Assembly: GCF_014274685.1 (NCBI RefSeq)
Contig: NZ_CP060393.1
Span: 2,167,501 to 2,231,500 of the forward strand
Reading direction: 5' to 3'
Source: Edaphobacter sp. 4G125
Lineage (GTDB): Bacteria; Acidobacteriota; Terriglobia; Terriglobales; Acidobacteriaceae
Length of the DNA stretch: 64,000 nt
Each line of letters starts with the position of its first letter. Position 1 is the stretch's first letter. The translations under genes and the position numbers were made by a program. The notes below the pieces were generated by a model. That model had not been told where the DNA came from and did not search any database. It worked only from the letters and a program-made list of their open reading frames with translations. Below, in pieces: positions 6,882-15,013 of this stretch.

Positions 6882-8119
6882 TGGTTGAGGGAGCTGTGAT
6901 CGTAGATGCTGGGCGTTCGGCATCAGCATGGTTGGGGACGAAAGCCATCCGCAGGATCGTGCTGGCAAGCGCAGATGCAGGGCTTCGAGAGAGATTGAAG
7001 AGATCTCTAAGCGGGATGCGATGGGAAGTCTATGAGGCCACGGGCGGAGCAGAAGCGATGGCGAAGATGGATGTCGTACAGCCCGAGGCTCTGTTGGTCG
7101 ATAGCTGGTTGCCGGATCTGGAGGTGGGTGAATTTGCAGTGCAGGTTTCTGCGCTCTATCCGGAGGTCGACATGGTGCGGATCGATGGAAGCGCAGAGGG
7201 GCGGGCGAAGAGTCCTCGGCGGAATGAGCTGCTGCACGCATTGCGTGAGGCGCAGGATGTTTCGGGAGGAGATACGGCGGCGTGGAATGCGGCTCCTATG
7301 GTAGTGCCGAGTGGGTTTTGTCTGATGAGCGAACCTGTTCGCCGGGCCGAGCCGACTTTGGCATTGCCGGAGATGGTGGGCGAAAGTGCTGTGATGCGCG
7401 AACTGTCGAGATTGATACGGCTGGTGGCGCCGAGGTCGACGACAGTGTTGATTGAGGGAGAAACAGGTTCGGGTAAAGAAGTAGTCGCCAAAGCGATCCA
7501 TCGTTTGAGTGATCGTGCGAGTAAAGCTTTTGTGGTGTTGAACTGTGCTGCGATTCCAGAAGCTCTGTTGGAGGCAGAACTGTTTGGACATACGCGTGGC
7601 GCGTTCACCGGAGCTGTTCAGTCACGCACGGGGCGGATTGAAGCAGCACATGGAGGGACGCTCTTTCTGGACGAGATTGGGGAGATGCCGCCGGCGTTGC
7701 AGGCGAAGATGCTGCGCTTTTTGGAGTGCGGGGAATTGCAGCGAGTAGGAGACAATGAGTCGATCCGGGTGGACGTGCGCGTGATTGCGGCGACGCATCA
7801 ACCGCTGGAGAAGAGATCAGAAGAAGGAGCGTTTCGCCTGGATCTTTATCATCGCCTGGCAGTGTTTCCGATTGAGGTTCCTGCGCTGCGAGACCGCATG
7901 GAGGATCTTGAGTTGCTCGCAGAGCATATTCTTACGCAGATGGGACAGAAGATGCCGCGCAAGAAACTTTGCGGGGCGGCCATGTCGCGGCTGGGAGAGC
8001 ATCGATGGCCAGGAAATGTTCGTGAGCTGATGCATGTTCTGGAGCGGGCGACGATCCTGGCAGGCGATCTGCCGGAGATCAGTGCGGAGGAGATTCGCTT
8101 TCACAAGGCAACGAGGTAG
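6878..8119 (+). CDS. Sigma-54-dependent activator without DNA-binding domain (FlgR-like)
   Basis: Enhancer-binding-type protein of 413 residues. The N-terminal receiver-like domain (25-125) keeps an aspartate at the phosphorylation position (Asp75, LLVDSWLP). It lacks the acidic pair at the first strand (VLASAD instead of VVDDD). The AAA+ domain (about 165-395) is complete: Walker A GETGSGKE at 194-201, the sigma-54-contacting GAFTGA loop at 241-246, Walker B LFLDE at 262-266 and WPGNVREL near 377. The protein ends soon after, so the usual C-terminal Fis-type helix-turn-helix is missing, as in epsilonproteobacterial FlgR. Its place directly before flgB suggests it activates the flagellar promoter at 8255. 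Confidence 0.85.
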   Translation: MMVEGAVIVDAGRSASAWLGTKAIRRIVLASADAGLRERLKRSLSGMRWEVYEATGGAEAMAKMDVVQPEALLVDSWLPDLEVGEFAVQVSALYPEVDMVRIDGSAEGRAKSPRRNELLHALREAQDVSGGDTAAWNAAPMVVPSGFCLMSEPVRRAEPTLALPEMVGESAVMRELSRLIRLVAPRSTTVLIEGETGSGKEVVAKAIHRLSDRASKAFVVLNCAAIPEALLEAELFGHTRGAFTGAVQSRTGRIEAAHGGTLFLDEIGEMPPALQAKMLRFLECGELQRVGDNESIRVDVRVIAATHQPLEKRSEEGAFRLDLYHRLAVFPIEVPALRDRMEDLELLAEHILTQMGQKMPRKKLCGAAMSRLGEHRWPGNVRELMHVLERATILAGDLPEISAEEIRFHKATR

Positions 8120-8132
8120 TTGTTCGTTGGAG

Positions 8133-8150
8133 GGCTCTGCTCGCAGAGCC
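8133..8150. repeat. Short perfect palindrome GGCTCTGC-TC-GCAGAGCC
   Basis: Two 8-base arms around TC lie 13 bases after the activator gene. There is no T-tract, so it is more likely an extragenic palindrome than a terminator. Confidence 0.45.
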
Positions 8151-8228
8151 TACATCGACTACCCGTGTCAGTAGATACCTGAAACCGACAAACTGTAACT
8201 CCCAACTTTAAAAGTTCATTCACTTAGA

Positions 8229-8256
8229 GCGCTCTCATTCGAGAGCGCATTTTTTG
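8229..8256 (+). terminator. Rho-independent terminator of the regulator operon
   Basis: The stem GCGCTCTC/GAGAGCGC (8229-8236, 8241-8248) has an ATTC loop and is followed by ATTTTTT. It separates the regulatory operon from flgB. Confidence 0.85.
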
Positions 8257-8271
8257 GCGAGTGAGGTGCAT
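8255..8271 (+). promoter_or_regulatory. Candidate sigma-54 (-24/-12) promoter of the flgB operon
   Basis: TGGCGAGTGAGGTGCAT has GG and GC at the exact -24/-12 spacing of the consensus (TGGCACG, four bases, TTGCA). Transcription would start near 8281, just before the GGAGG of flgB. It abuts the terminator of an operon that encodes a sigma-54 activator. Confidence 0.6.
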
Positions 8272-8294
8272 AAGAAAAGTCGGAGGTTTTGCAA

Positions 8295-8654
8295 ATGCAG
8301 GTGACGACTCCTTTGAGTGATGCGCTGGCGCGCTATCTGGATCTGACCACGCAGCAGATGAAGTTTACGGCGGAGAATATCGCCAACGTCGATACGCCGG
8401 GATATAAGACGAAGGGCTTCGACTTTGAGCAGGAGTTTGCGCGGCAGTTGGATCTGTCCGAAGTATCGAAACAAGTTGGGGTGCAAGGTCAGGAGGTTGA
8501 CGGACTGGTATCGCGACCGGACGGAAACAATGTGTCGATGGACCGCGAGGGTGTGCAGATGGCGAAGGCGCAATTGCAGTTCAAGTTGGGAGTGCAGCTC
8601 CTGAAGAACGAGTATTCGACGGTAATGAGCGCGATTCATGCGGAGGCGAAGTAA
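8295..8654 (+). CDS. flgB: Flagellar proximal rod protein FlgB
   Basis: FlgB, 119 residues. The N-terminus carries the rod/hook-family motif ENIANVDTPGYK (about residues 30-41), followed by FDFEQEFA; the C-terminus ends in an amphipathic helix typical of axial proteins (QLLKNEYSTVMSAIHAEAK). The protein is exported by the flagellar type III system and forms the proximal rod near FliE. ATG at 8295 is preferred because GGAGG lies 8 bases upstream; a TTG six bases earlier is too close to it. It is the first gene of the flagellar operon. Confidence 0.93.
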   Translation: MQVTTPLSDALARYLDLTTQQMKFTAENIANVDTPGYKTKGFDFEQEFARQLDLSEVSKQVGVQGQEVDGLVSRPDGNNVSMDREGVQMAKAQLQFKLGVQLLKNEYSTVMSAIHAEAK

Positions 8655-8657
8655 GCG

Positions 8658-9152
8658 ATGAACCTGTTTGGCGTGATGGATGTGAGCTCTTCAGCGCTGA
8701 AGGCCGAAAGAGTACGAGCCGAAATCGTAGCTTCGAACATGGCGAATGCGGAGACGACGCGAACTTCGGAGGGCGGTCCATATCAACGGCATCATGTGGT
8801 CTTTGCAGCAGAGGAAGAAGGTGGATTTCAACATTCGCTGGTGAGCCGCTTAGTTGGAGATGGCTTGCCTTTGCATGGAGTTTCACTGTTTGGAGAAGGG
8901 CTTACGGAGGCAAAGAGTACGCCGGGAGGAGTTGCAGTCGCAAGCGTGATTGCTGACAACCGCGCGCCGTTGCGGAGGTATGACCCACAGCATCCGGATG
9001 CTGGACCGGATGGATATGTAGCGTACCCGGACATCAATCCGCTGACGGAGATGGTGGACCTGATGGGTGCGACGAGATCGTACGGGATGAACGCTTCGGC
9101 GGTGCAGGCAGAGAAGAACATGGTGTCATCCTCGCTGGAGATTTTGAAGTAA
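8658..9152 (+). CDS. flgC: Flagellar rod protein FlgC
   Basis: FlgC, 164 residues. The N-terminal flg_bb_rod segment is ALKAERVRAEIVASNMANAETT; the middle has GYVAYPDINPLTEMVDLM and the C-terminus AVQAEKNMVSSSLEILK, both strongly conserved in FlgC. It is an exported proximal-rod subunit. The start ATG lies 3 bases after the flgB stop, so the two are translationally close. It is slightly longer than enterobacterial FlgC because of extra residues around 55-80. Confidence 0.94.
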   Translation: MNLFGVMDVSSSALKAERVRAEIVASNMANAETTRTSEGGPYQRHHVVFAAEEEGGFQHSLVSRLVGDGLPLHGVSLFGEGLTEAKSTPGGVAVASVIADNRAPLRRYDPQHPDAGPDGYVAYPDINPLTEMVDLMGATRSYGMNASAVQAEKNMVSSSLEILK

Positions 9153-9211
9153 AGAAAATAAGCAAAACTTTGTCAGAGATGAAGTCAAACGAGGCTCTTG
9201 AAAGGTAGAAG

Positions 9212-9535
9212 ATGAGCATGGTGATGGGGAGTACAGTTGCAGCGGCAACAGAGATGAATTCTAAAGCGCAGGGGTGGAAGTCCAGCGGCGATACCGGCCA
9301 GAATGCATCAATGACGACGCCCTTTGCAGGATTGTTGAAGTCGATGGTTGAGCAAACATCCAGGCTGGAACAGCAGGCTTCGGCTGCTGTTACAGGGCTC
9401 CTCAATGGTGAGGGAGGTGATATTCATCAGGCGATGATTGCAACCCAGAAGGCGGATATGGCATTCGAGCTTGCATTGCAGGTGAGAAATAAGGCTGTGG
9501 GCGCGTATCAGCAAATGATGAATATGCAGTTTTAG
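9212..9535 (+). CDS. fliE: Flagellar hook-basal body protein FliE
   Basis: FliE, 107 residues. It links the MS ring to the rod and is exported early. The C-terminal half is diagnostic: GGDIHQAMIATQKADMAFELALQVRNKAVGAYQQMMNMQ. The N-terminal 40 residues are variable, as usual. It follows flgC after 59 bases and precedes fliF, the common flgB-flgC-fliE-fliF order. Confidence 0.93.
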   Translation: MSMVMGSTVAAATEMNSKAQGWKSSGDTGQNASMTTPFAGLLKSMVEQTSRLEQQASAAVTGLLNGEGGDIHQAMIATQKADMAFELALQVRNKAVGAYQQMMNMQF

Positions 9536-9617
9536 ACGGTGAGCCTCGGCGCGTCCAGCAAGAACGCTCGTGTCGCGCAAGTGCATTGAGGATTGCCAAA
9601 GATTCGAGAGCAGATAG

Positions 9618-11396
9618 ATGTCAGAAACGACACAGGAAGAAAGATCAGGGTTGCAGCGAGCAGCGGAACCAGCCATGAGCATTCCAGGGCACACTGCTGT
9701 TGATCGACTTACGTCGATAGCGGGAGAGTTGTGGAGTAAGGTGTCGGGTCTACCCACAGGAAAGCGTACATGGCTGATGGCCTCGATTACCTTCATTGCA
9801 GCCGTGGCGATTGCCATGGTGTGGTATGCGGGCCGCAAAGACTGGAGGATGTTGTTTACGGGATTGGATGGCAGGGATGCACAACAGGTCTCGCAGGAAT
9901 TGGCTTCAGCAGGGATTCCGTATCAGATGACACCGGATGGAGGAGGAATTCAAGTTCCGGCGGAGATGTTGGATAAGGCCCGGATGGAGGTTGCGGCGAG
10001 GGGAATGCCCCAGACCGGGAGGATGGGTTTCGAACTCTTCGACAAACCAAACTGGGTGGGCAGTGAGTTTGATGAGAGGGTGAACTATCAGCGTGCGTTG
10101 GAAGGGGAGTTGGAGCACACGATCAGTACTTTGGGAGTTGTGCGATCTGCGAGGGTGCACTTGGTTTTGCCGAAGCAGTCGCTGTTCACGAATGAGGAGA
10201 GAGCGGCAAAGGCCTCGGTCGTTTTGAAGTTGAAGCGTCCTACGTTGGGGGAGGAACAGGCGGACGCAATTCGAAGTCTGGTGGCGGGCGCTGTGGAGAA
10301 CCTGAGTCCAGATGATGTGAACCTGGTGGATGCCGATGGTCGAGCCAACCTGAAGCCTAGATCCAAAGGTGTAGTTGCGGCCGAGGTAGAACAGGGGATG
10401 GAGAGCAAGCTTGTGGCGATGCTGGAGCCGCTGGCAGGAAGAGACAACGTTCGCGCAACGGTGAATGTGAGCTATGAACAGGGAAGTGAAGAGCGAACGG
10501 ATGAGATCTATGACCCGACACAGTCAGCTGCGTTGAGTCTGCAGAAGAGCGAACAGGTTTCGCAGCAGGCGCAGAGAGCGATGGGAGTGCCGGGAACGGC
10601 GAGCAACTCTCCCGCGGGCGCTCCAGAAGGTGCTGTGCAGGGATCGCAGGCGGCAGCGGCACCGGGAACTCCTCCATTGCTGCAGAAGCAAGCATTACCC
10701 GTTTACCCACAACAGGGCGCGGGAGCAGGACAGAGTCTTCGTGAAGAGAACGGGACATATGGGGTGACAAAGCACACGCTCCATAGCGAGGAAGGTCCAG
10801 GAAGAGTACGCCGAATCACAGCGGCGATTGTGGTCAACGATCGAAACATGGTGGAGGGCTCTGGCAAGACACAACATGCCGTGTGGAAGCCGCGCAACGC
10901 GGAAGAGATGCGACGCCTGCAGGAGCTGGCGCAGGCCGCGGTCGGATTCGACGCGCGAAGAGGGGACCAGGTGGTGGTGGAGAATGTGAGCTTCAGTTCG
11001 AATGCACCCGAAATAAAGTCTCCTGTGATCGAGCAGGTGATGGAGCAGGCAAGATCGTTTGCGCGATCTCAGCCGAGCCTGGGCAGGACAGCGATCTTTG
11101 GACTGTGCGCGATTCTGCTCGTGCTTTGCGTGTTACGGCCGATGGCGAGACAAGTGGTTGCTACGCTGCGTGAGCCTGCGTTGCTTCCTGCGGGCAGTGA
11201 GAGGGGGATGAATGAGATTCATCCAGGGCTTCCAGCGGTGGATGAAGTGAATCCGTTTGCCCTGCCGAGTAAGACAAAAGAGCAGCTTCAGCATCAGGGA
11301 GTTTTTGAGAGGGTGGCAGATCACATCCGCCGGGAACCGGTGCAGAGTACGCGACTGTTGGAGGCTTGGATTGGATCAACGGAGGAGATGGATTGA
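9618..11396 (+). CDS. fliF: Flagellar MS-ring protein FliF
   Basis: FliF, 592 residues, usual size. It forms the inner-membrane MS ring, the platform for rod, export gate and C ring. The first transmembrane helix is at about 51-72 and the second at about 505-523 (AIFGLCAILLVLCVLRPM). The YscJ/FliF domain (about 75-250) includes LFTGLDGRDAQQV and SARVHLVLPK. A Pro/Gly/Ala-rich linker near 300-370 is the expected disordered region. The cytoplasmic tail after the second helix binds FliG. The stop shares a base with the fliG start. Confidence 0.95.
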   Translation: MSETTQEERSGLQRAAEPAMSIPGHTAVDRLTSIAGELWSKVSGLPTGKRTWLMASITFIAAVAIAMVWYAGRKDWRMLFTGLDGRDAQQVSQELASAGIPYQMTPDGGGIQVPAEMLDKARMEVAARGMPQTGRMGFELFDKPNWVGSEFDERVNYQRALEGELEHTISTLGVVRSARVHLVLPKQSLFTNEERAAKASVVLKLKRPTLGEEQADAIRSLVAGAVENLSPDDVNLVDADGRANLKPRSKGVVAAEVEQGMESKLVAMLEPLAGRDNVRATVNVSYEQGSEERTDEIYDPTQSAALSLQKSEQVSQQAQRAMGVPGTASNSPAGAPEGAVQGSQAAAAPGTPPLLQKQALPVYPQQGAGAGQSLREENGTYGVTKHTLHSEEGPGRVRRITAAIVVNDRNMVEGSGKTQHAVWKPRNAEEMRRLQELAQAAVGFDARRGDQVVVENVSFSSNAPEIKSPVIEQVMEQARSFARSQPSLGRTAIFGLCAILLVLCVLRPMARQVVATLREPALLPAGSERGMNEIHPGLPAVDEVNPFALPSKTKEQLQHQGVFERVADHIRREPVQSTRLLEAWIGSTEEMD

Positions 11397-12481
11397 TGGC
11401 AAATCGAGGAGCGGCAGTCCATACACAGATGGAGCAGCGCGCGCTGATGCTTCCAGAGTCTTCCGGGTTTGAACCACTGGATGCTCCTGGGTTGCGGAAG
11501 GCAGCCATCCTGATGGTGGCGTTGGGTGATGAACTGGCCAAGACGCTCTTTCAGAGCCTTTCAGAGAGCGATGTTCATCGTGTTACGGAAGAGATTACGC
11601 GGCTTGGAGAAATTCGTGCGCAACACCTTACGCAGGTACTGACGGAGTTCTACGGGTTGCTGGAGACGCAGCAGTACATGGTTCGAGGCGGACCGGAGTA
11701 CGCGTTGCGAGTATTGACGGAAGCGTTTGGTCCTTCGAAGGCTGAGGCGCTGTTGGCGCAAGTGAAACGCATTCGCGATCGCGCGAATGGAGATATGGCT
11801 GCCTTGCAGAAGATGGACCCACAGCAGCTGAGCAAGTTTCTTGAGAATGAGCATCCGCAGACGATCGCTTTGGTGCTTGCCCATGTAGATGCGAAGCGTG
11901 GTTCGACGATCCTGATGCAACTGCAACCCATAATGCGTGTGGACGTTGTGAAACGACTGGCGGAGATGAGACAGTTTTCGGCGGAGATGGCGCAAAAGGT
12001 GGCTCTGGTATTGCATCAGCGGATGGAAGGGATGGGGAATGGGGGGAGGAAGTCTTACTCCGGCGTGAAGGCCGTTGCCGAACTACTGAATCGCGTAGAC
12101 CAGACGGCGAGCAAGGTGATTTTGGAAGAGATCGAGCAGGAAGAACCAAAAATGGCGATCGGGATACGAAACCTGATGTTCACTTTTGAGGACCTGCTGA
12201 CGGTTCCTGCTGAAAGCATTCGCGAGTTTGTTGCGTCAGCCGACAAACGAGTTCTGGCGATGGCTCTTAAAGGCGGCCGGGAAAACCTGAAGGCTCATCT
12301 GTTCAAGGCGATGAGTTCGCGCGCTGTTGAGATGCTAAAGGAAGACATGGAGGTGATGGGGCCAGTGCGGATGAAAGAAGTCGCGCTGGCGCAGCAGGAA
12401 TTGTTGGCGCTGGCCCGTCAGTTGGAGAGCGAGGGAAGGATGATGCTGAAGATGGAGGCAGATGATGATCTTGCCGTCTGA
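11396..12481 (+). CDS. fliG: Flagellar motor switch protein FliG
   Basis: FliG, 361 residues. It is the rotor component that binds FliF and, through its C-terminal charged helix, faces the stator. Recognisable parts are the N-terminal segment LRKAAILMVALGDELAK, the central EHPQTIALVLAHVD and the C-terminal domain with ILEEIEQEEPKMAIGIRNLMF and the charged torque helix KRVLAMALKGG. ATG at 11396 overlaps the fliF stop by one base (TGATG), so translation is coupled. A start further upstream inside fliF is unlikely. Confidence 0.95.
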   Translation: MANRGAAVHTQMEQRALMLPESSGFEPLDAPGLRKAAILMVALGDELAKTLFQSLSESDVHRVTEEITRLGEIRAQHLTQVLTEFYGLLETQQYMVRGGPEYALRVLTEAFGPSKAEALLAQVKRIRDRANGDMAALQKMDPQQLSKFLENEHPQTIALVLAHVDAKRGSTILMQLQPIMRVDVVKRLAEMRQFSAEMAQKVALVLHQRMEGMGNGGRKSYSGVKAVAELLNRVDQTASKVILEEIEQEEPKMAIGIRNLMFTFEDLLTVPAESIREFVASADKRVLAMALKGGRENLKAHLFKAMSSRAVEMLKEDMEVMGPVRMKEVALAQQELLALARQLESEGRMMLKMEADDDLAV

Positions 12482-13157
12482 GCTTCTATCGGAACGTTTT
12501 GAAGTAGTTTCGCGAGAGATCGCTCCTCTCGAATTTAAAGATCTGCAAGCCGCGGGATTAGAGAGCGATCAGACGACGAGCAAAGATCTGGAATTGGAGT
12601 ATCCGGGGAAGAGCGCCTGTGAAGAACTTGAAGAAAAGTTGCACTTTGAGCAAGAGAGGAGAGAGCAGCTTGTTGAGCAGGTTAGACAAGAGACTCAGAA
12701 CCATACTGCATTGATGCAGGAGATGGAAGCCAAGGTAACTTCCATTCACGAAAAGGTAGAAGAGGTGTGCGGCCAGTTCTTTAAAGAGCGTGGGAAGTAC
12801 TTTGCAGACATAGAAGCCGAGGTTGTGCGACTGGCTTTGGCGGTTGCGTCCCGGATTCTTTATCGAGAGGTGCTGCTGGACCCTCTCTTACTGCGAGGCT
12901 CAGTTCGGGTGGCCCTGGAGAAATTAAAAGAGAACAGTGGCGTTTCACTGCGGGTTCCGAACACTCAAGAAGAGGATTGGCGGAGCTTGCTTGAGGGGAC
13001 AGCGGGAAGAGAGATTACGGTGGTTGCGGATTCCACCATGCAGGCGGGGGAGTGTTTGCTGGAGACGAGCGTAGGCCGGGTGGATCTTGGGATACAGGCA
13101 CAATTAGAAGAGATAGAGCGCGGTTTTTTTGATCTGTTGCAGCAGAGGCCGGCGTGA
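12462..13157 (+). CDS. fliH: Flagellar export ATPase regulator FliH
   Basis: FliH-like protein, 231 residues. It holds the ATPase FliI in check and tethers it to the C ring. Residues about 45-100 form a Glu/Gln/Arg-rich coiled coil. The C-terminal part matches the FliH/SctL domain (FFKERGKYFADIEAEVVRLALAVASRIL, then RVALEKLKE and VGRVDLGIQAQLEEIERGFF). The start overlaps fliG by 20 bases with GGAGG just upstream. Sequence conservation is low in this family, so the call rests partly on its position before fliI. Confidence 0.88.
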   Translation: MMILPSELLSERFEVVSREIAPLEFKDLQAAGLESDQTTSKDLELEYPGKSACEELEEKLHFEQERREQLVEQVRQETQNHTALMQEMEAKVTSIHEKVEEVCGQFFKERGKYFADIEAEVVRLALAVASRILYREVLLDPLLLRGSVRVALEKLKENSGVSLRVPNTQEEDWRSLLEGTAGREITVVADSTMQAGECLLETSVGRVDLGIQAQLEEIERGFFDLLQQRPA

Positions 13158-14485
13158 AGAGTGAACAGCAAAGAACAGAGAACGCGATTCTGTCGCCTTA
13201 TTTTGCGAGATTAGAGGCGAAATCTTCGTGGCGGTGGATGGGGCGCATCGTAGAGGCCACTGGACAGACTGTGGAGTCGGAGGGACCTCCGTGTTCTGTG
13301 GGTGAGTGTTGCGAGATCTTTGATACAGAAGGCAAGCTTCATCGAGCTGAGGTGATTGGTTTTCGAGAGCAGCATGTGCTGGCGATGCCATTGGAAGCCC
13401 CTCAAGGTATTCGGTATGGAGATACGGTAGTTGCGTTGGAAACGACACCACGGATCGGCGTGAGTGAAGGTATGGAGGGAAGAATTCTGGACGCGCTCGG
13501 CGCTCCATTGGATTCTCTTCCGCCTGTACGTGCCAGTAGGTTGTGGCCGTTGGACGGCACCATTCCTCATCCGATGAAACGTGTACCGATTCATGAGCCG
13601 ATGAGCACAGGGATTCGGGCGTTGGATGGGATGTTGACGATTGGGCGGGGTCAGAGGATCGGTATCTTTGGCGGCTCGGGAGTGGGAAAGAGCACGCTGA
13701 TTGGGATGATGACGCGGAACACGACCGCAGATTTGACCGTTGTAGGACTGGTGGGAGAGCGCGGACGGGAGGTTCGTGAGTTTGTCGATGATTCCCTGGG
13801 GCCGGAAGGAATGCGCCGTGCCGTAGTGGTGGTATCAAGCTCGGACCAGAGCCCGTTGTTGCGAATGCGCGCGGCGCTCACAGCAACATCGATTGCAGAG
13901 TTTTATGCATCCCAGGGCAAACATGTGCTCTTGGTGCTGGACTCGCTGACGCGATATGCCATGGCTGCTCGCGAGATTGGGTTGGCGGCAGGAGAGCCGC
14001 CTGCCACCAAAGGTTATACCCCATCGGTATTTACGCGGGTCGCGAGACTTGTGGAGCGCACCGGGAATTTTGAGCAGGGAAGCATTACTGCTTTTTATAC
14101 GGTGTTGATGGAAGGCGATGATCAGCAGGACCCAATCGTGGATGCTGTCCGATCCTTTGTGGATGGTCACGTCGTTTTGTCGAGATCCATGGCCTCAGCA
14201 GGATGGTATCCGCCCATCCATGTATTGGATTCACTGAGTCGTTTGATGCCTGAGGTCACGAGCCGTGAGCACAGGATGCGGGCAGGAGCGGTGCGGAGGC
14301 TATTGGCTGCGCATTCGCGGTCTGAAGACCTGATCCGGATTGGGGCATATAAGGCTGGAGCGGATGCAGAGTTAGACCAGGCCTTGCGGGCGATGCCATT
14401 GTTGCGTGAATTCCTGGAACAGGACATCGGGGAACGTTCCAACATGGAAGAAACGGTGCAGCGTCTGTTGGATATGGAGCTTTGA
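13154..14485 (+). CDS. fliI: Flagellum-specific ATPase FliI
   Basis: FliI, 443 residues. This F1-beta-like hexameric ATPase energises flagellar protein export. Walker A is GGSGVGKST near residues 173-181. The DELSD-like and Walker B regions are in VLLVLDSLTRYAMAAREI, and the substrate-chaperone loop follows in GEPPATKGYTPSVF. It begins with GTG overlapping the fliH stop by 4 bases (GTGA). No key residue is missing. Confidence 0.96.
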   Translation: MKSEQQRTENAILSPYFARLEAKSSWRWMGRIVEATGQTVESEGPPCSVGECCEIFDTEGKLHRAEVIGFREQHVLAMPLEAPQGIRYGDTVVALETTPRIGVSEGMEGRILDALGAPLDSLPPVRASRLWPLDGTIPHPMKRVPIHEPMSTGIRALDGMLTIGRGQRIGIFGGSGVGKSTLIGMMTRNTTADLTVVGLVGERGREVREFVDDSLGPEGMRRAVVVVSSSDQSPLLRMRAALTATSIAEFYASQGKHVLLVLDSLTRYAMAAREIGLAAGEPPATKGYTPSVFTRVARLVERTGNFEQGSITAFYTVLMEGDDQQDPIVDAVRSFVDGHVVLSRSMASAGWYPPIHVLDSLSRLMPEVTSREHRMRAGAVRRLLAAHSRSEDLIRIGAYKAGADAELDQALRAMPLLREFLEQDIGERSNMEETVQRLLDMEL

Positions 14486-14486
14486 G

Positions 14487-14942
14487 ATGAACCGCCTCGA
14501 GATCTTGCAGCGGCTTGGAACTGTCTACAAGTTAATGGAGGAGATTCACTCTGTCGAGGCACGAAGAGCGGCTGCTGAATTGGGACAGGTGGCCGTTACC
14601 CTTAGTGCAGAGGAGCGTCTTGTAGGGGCCGCACGAACTGGTGGGAGAGATGCAGTGCGCGATGAAGATCGGCTGAGGCGTATTGCGACGACGGCCCAGA
14701 GTCAGATGGCAAATCTCAGAAAGTACCAGCTCGAACCGATCTTCGATAGGCGACACGAAGCGAACGAGCAGGCTGGGCGGAGGTACCAGGAGAGCCGGTT
14801 GTGGAACGAGAGAATGAAGAACCTGATTGCGCGGGAGATGGAGAGGAGCGCTAAGAGTGAAGGCAGGAGAGAGCAAGCAGCTTCCGACGATCGGTCCTTA
14901 GCTTCGAGCAGAAGAGCGAAGAAAGGCAGCAGGAAGCGATGA
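14487..14942 (+). CDS. fliJ: FliJ-like flagellar export chaperone
   Basis: Protein of 151 residues predicted to be almost entirely helical and coiled-coil, rich in Arg, Glu and Ala (EARRAAAELGQ, then RRYQESRLWNERMKNL). FliJ forms the central stalk of the FliH-FliI complex and is poorly conserved. Assignment relies on size, coiled-coil character and position one base after the fliI stop. The C-terminal 25 residues are very basic (SSRRAKKGSRKR), an unusual ending. Confidence 0.75.
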   Translation: MNRLEILQRLGTVYKLMEEIHSVEARRAAAELGQVAVTLSAEERLVGAARTGGRDAVRDEDRLRRIATTAQSQMANLRKYQLEPIFDRRHEANEQAGRRYQESRLWNERMKNLIAREMERSAKSEGRREQAASDDRSLASSRRAKKGSRKR

Positions 14943-15013
14943 GATTTTCCTAAGAATTGGAACCCCACGTTTGGCCAGTGGAGTGCTTGATCGTAGTGGA
15001 GAGAACTGTGCAG

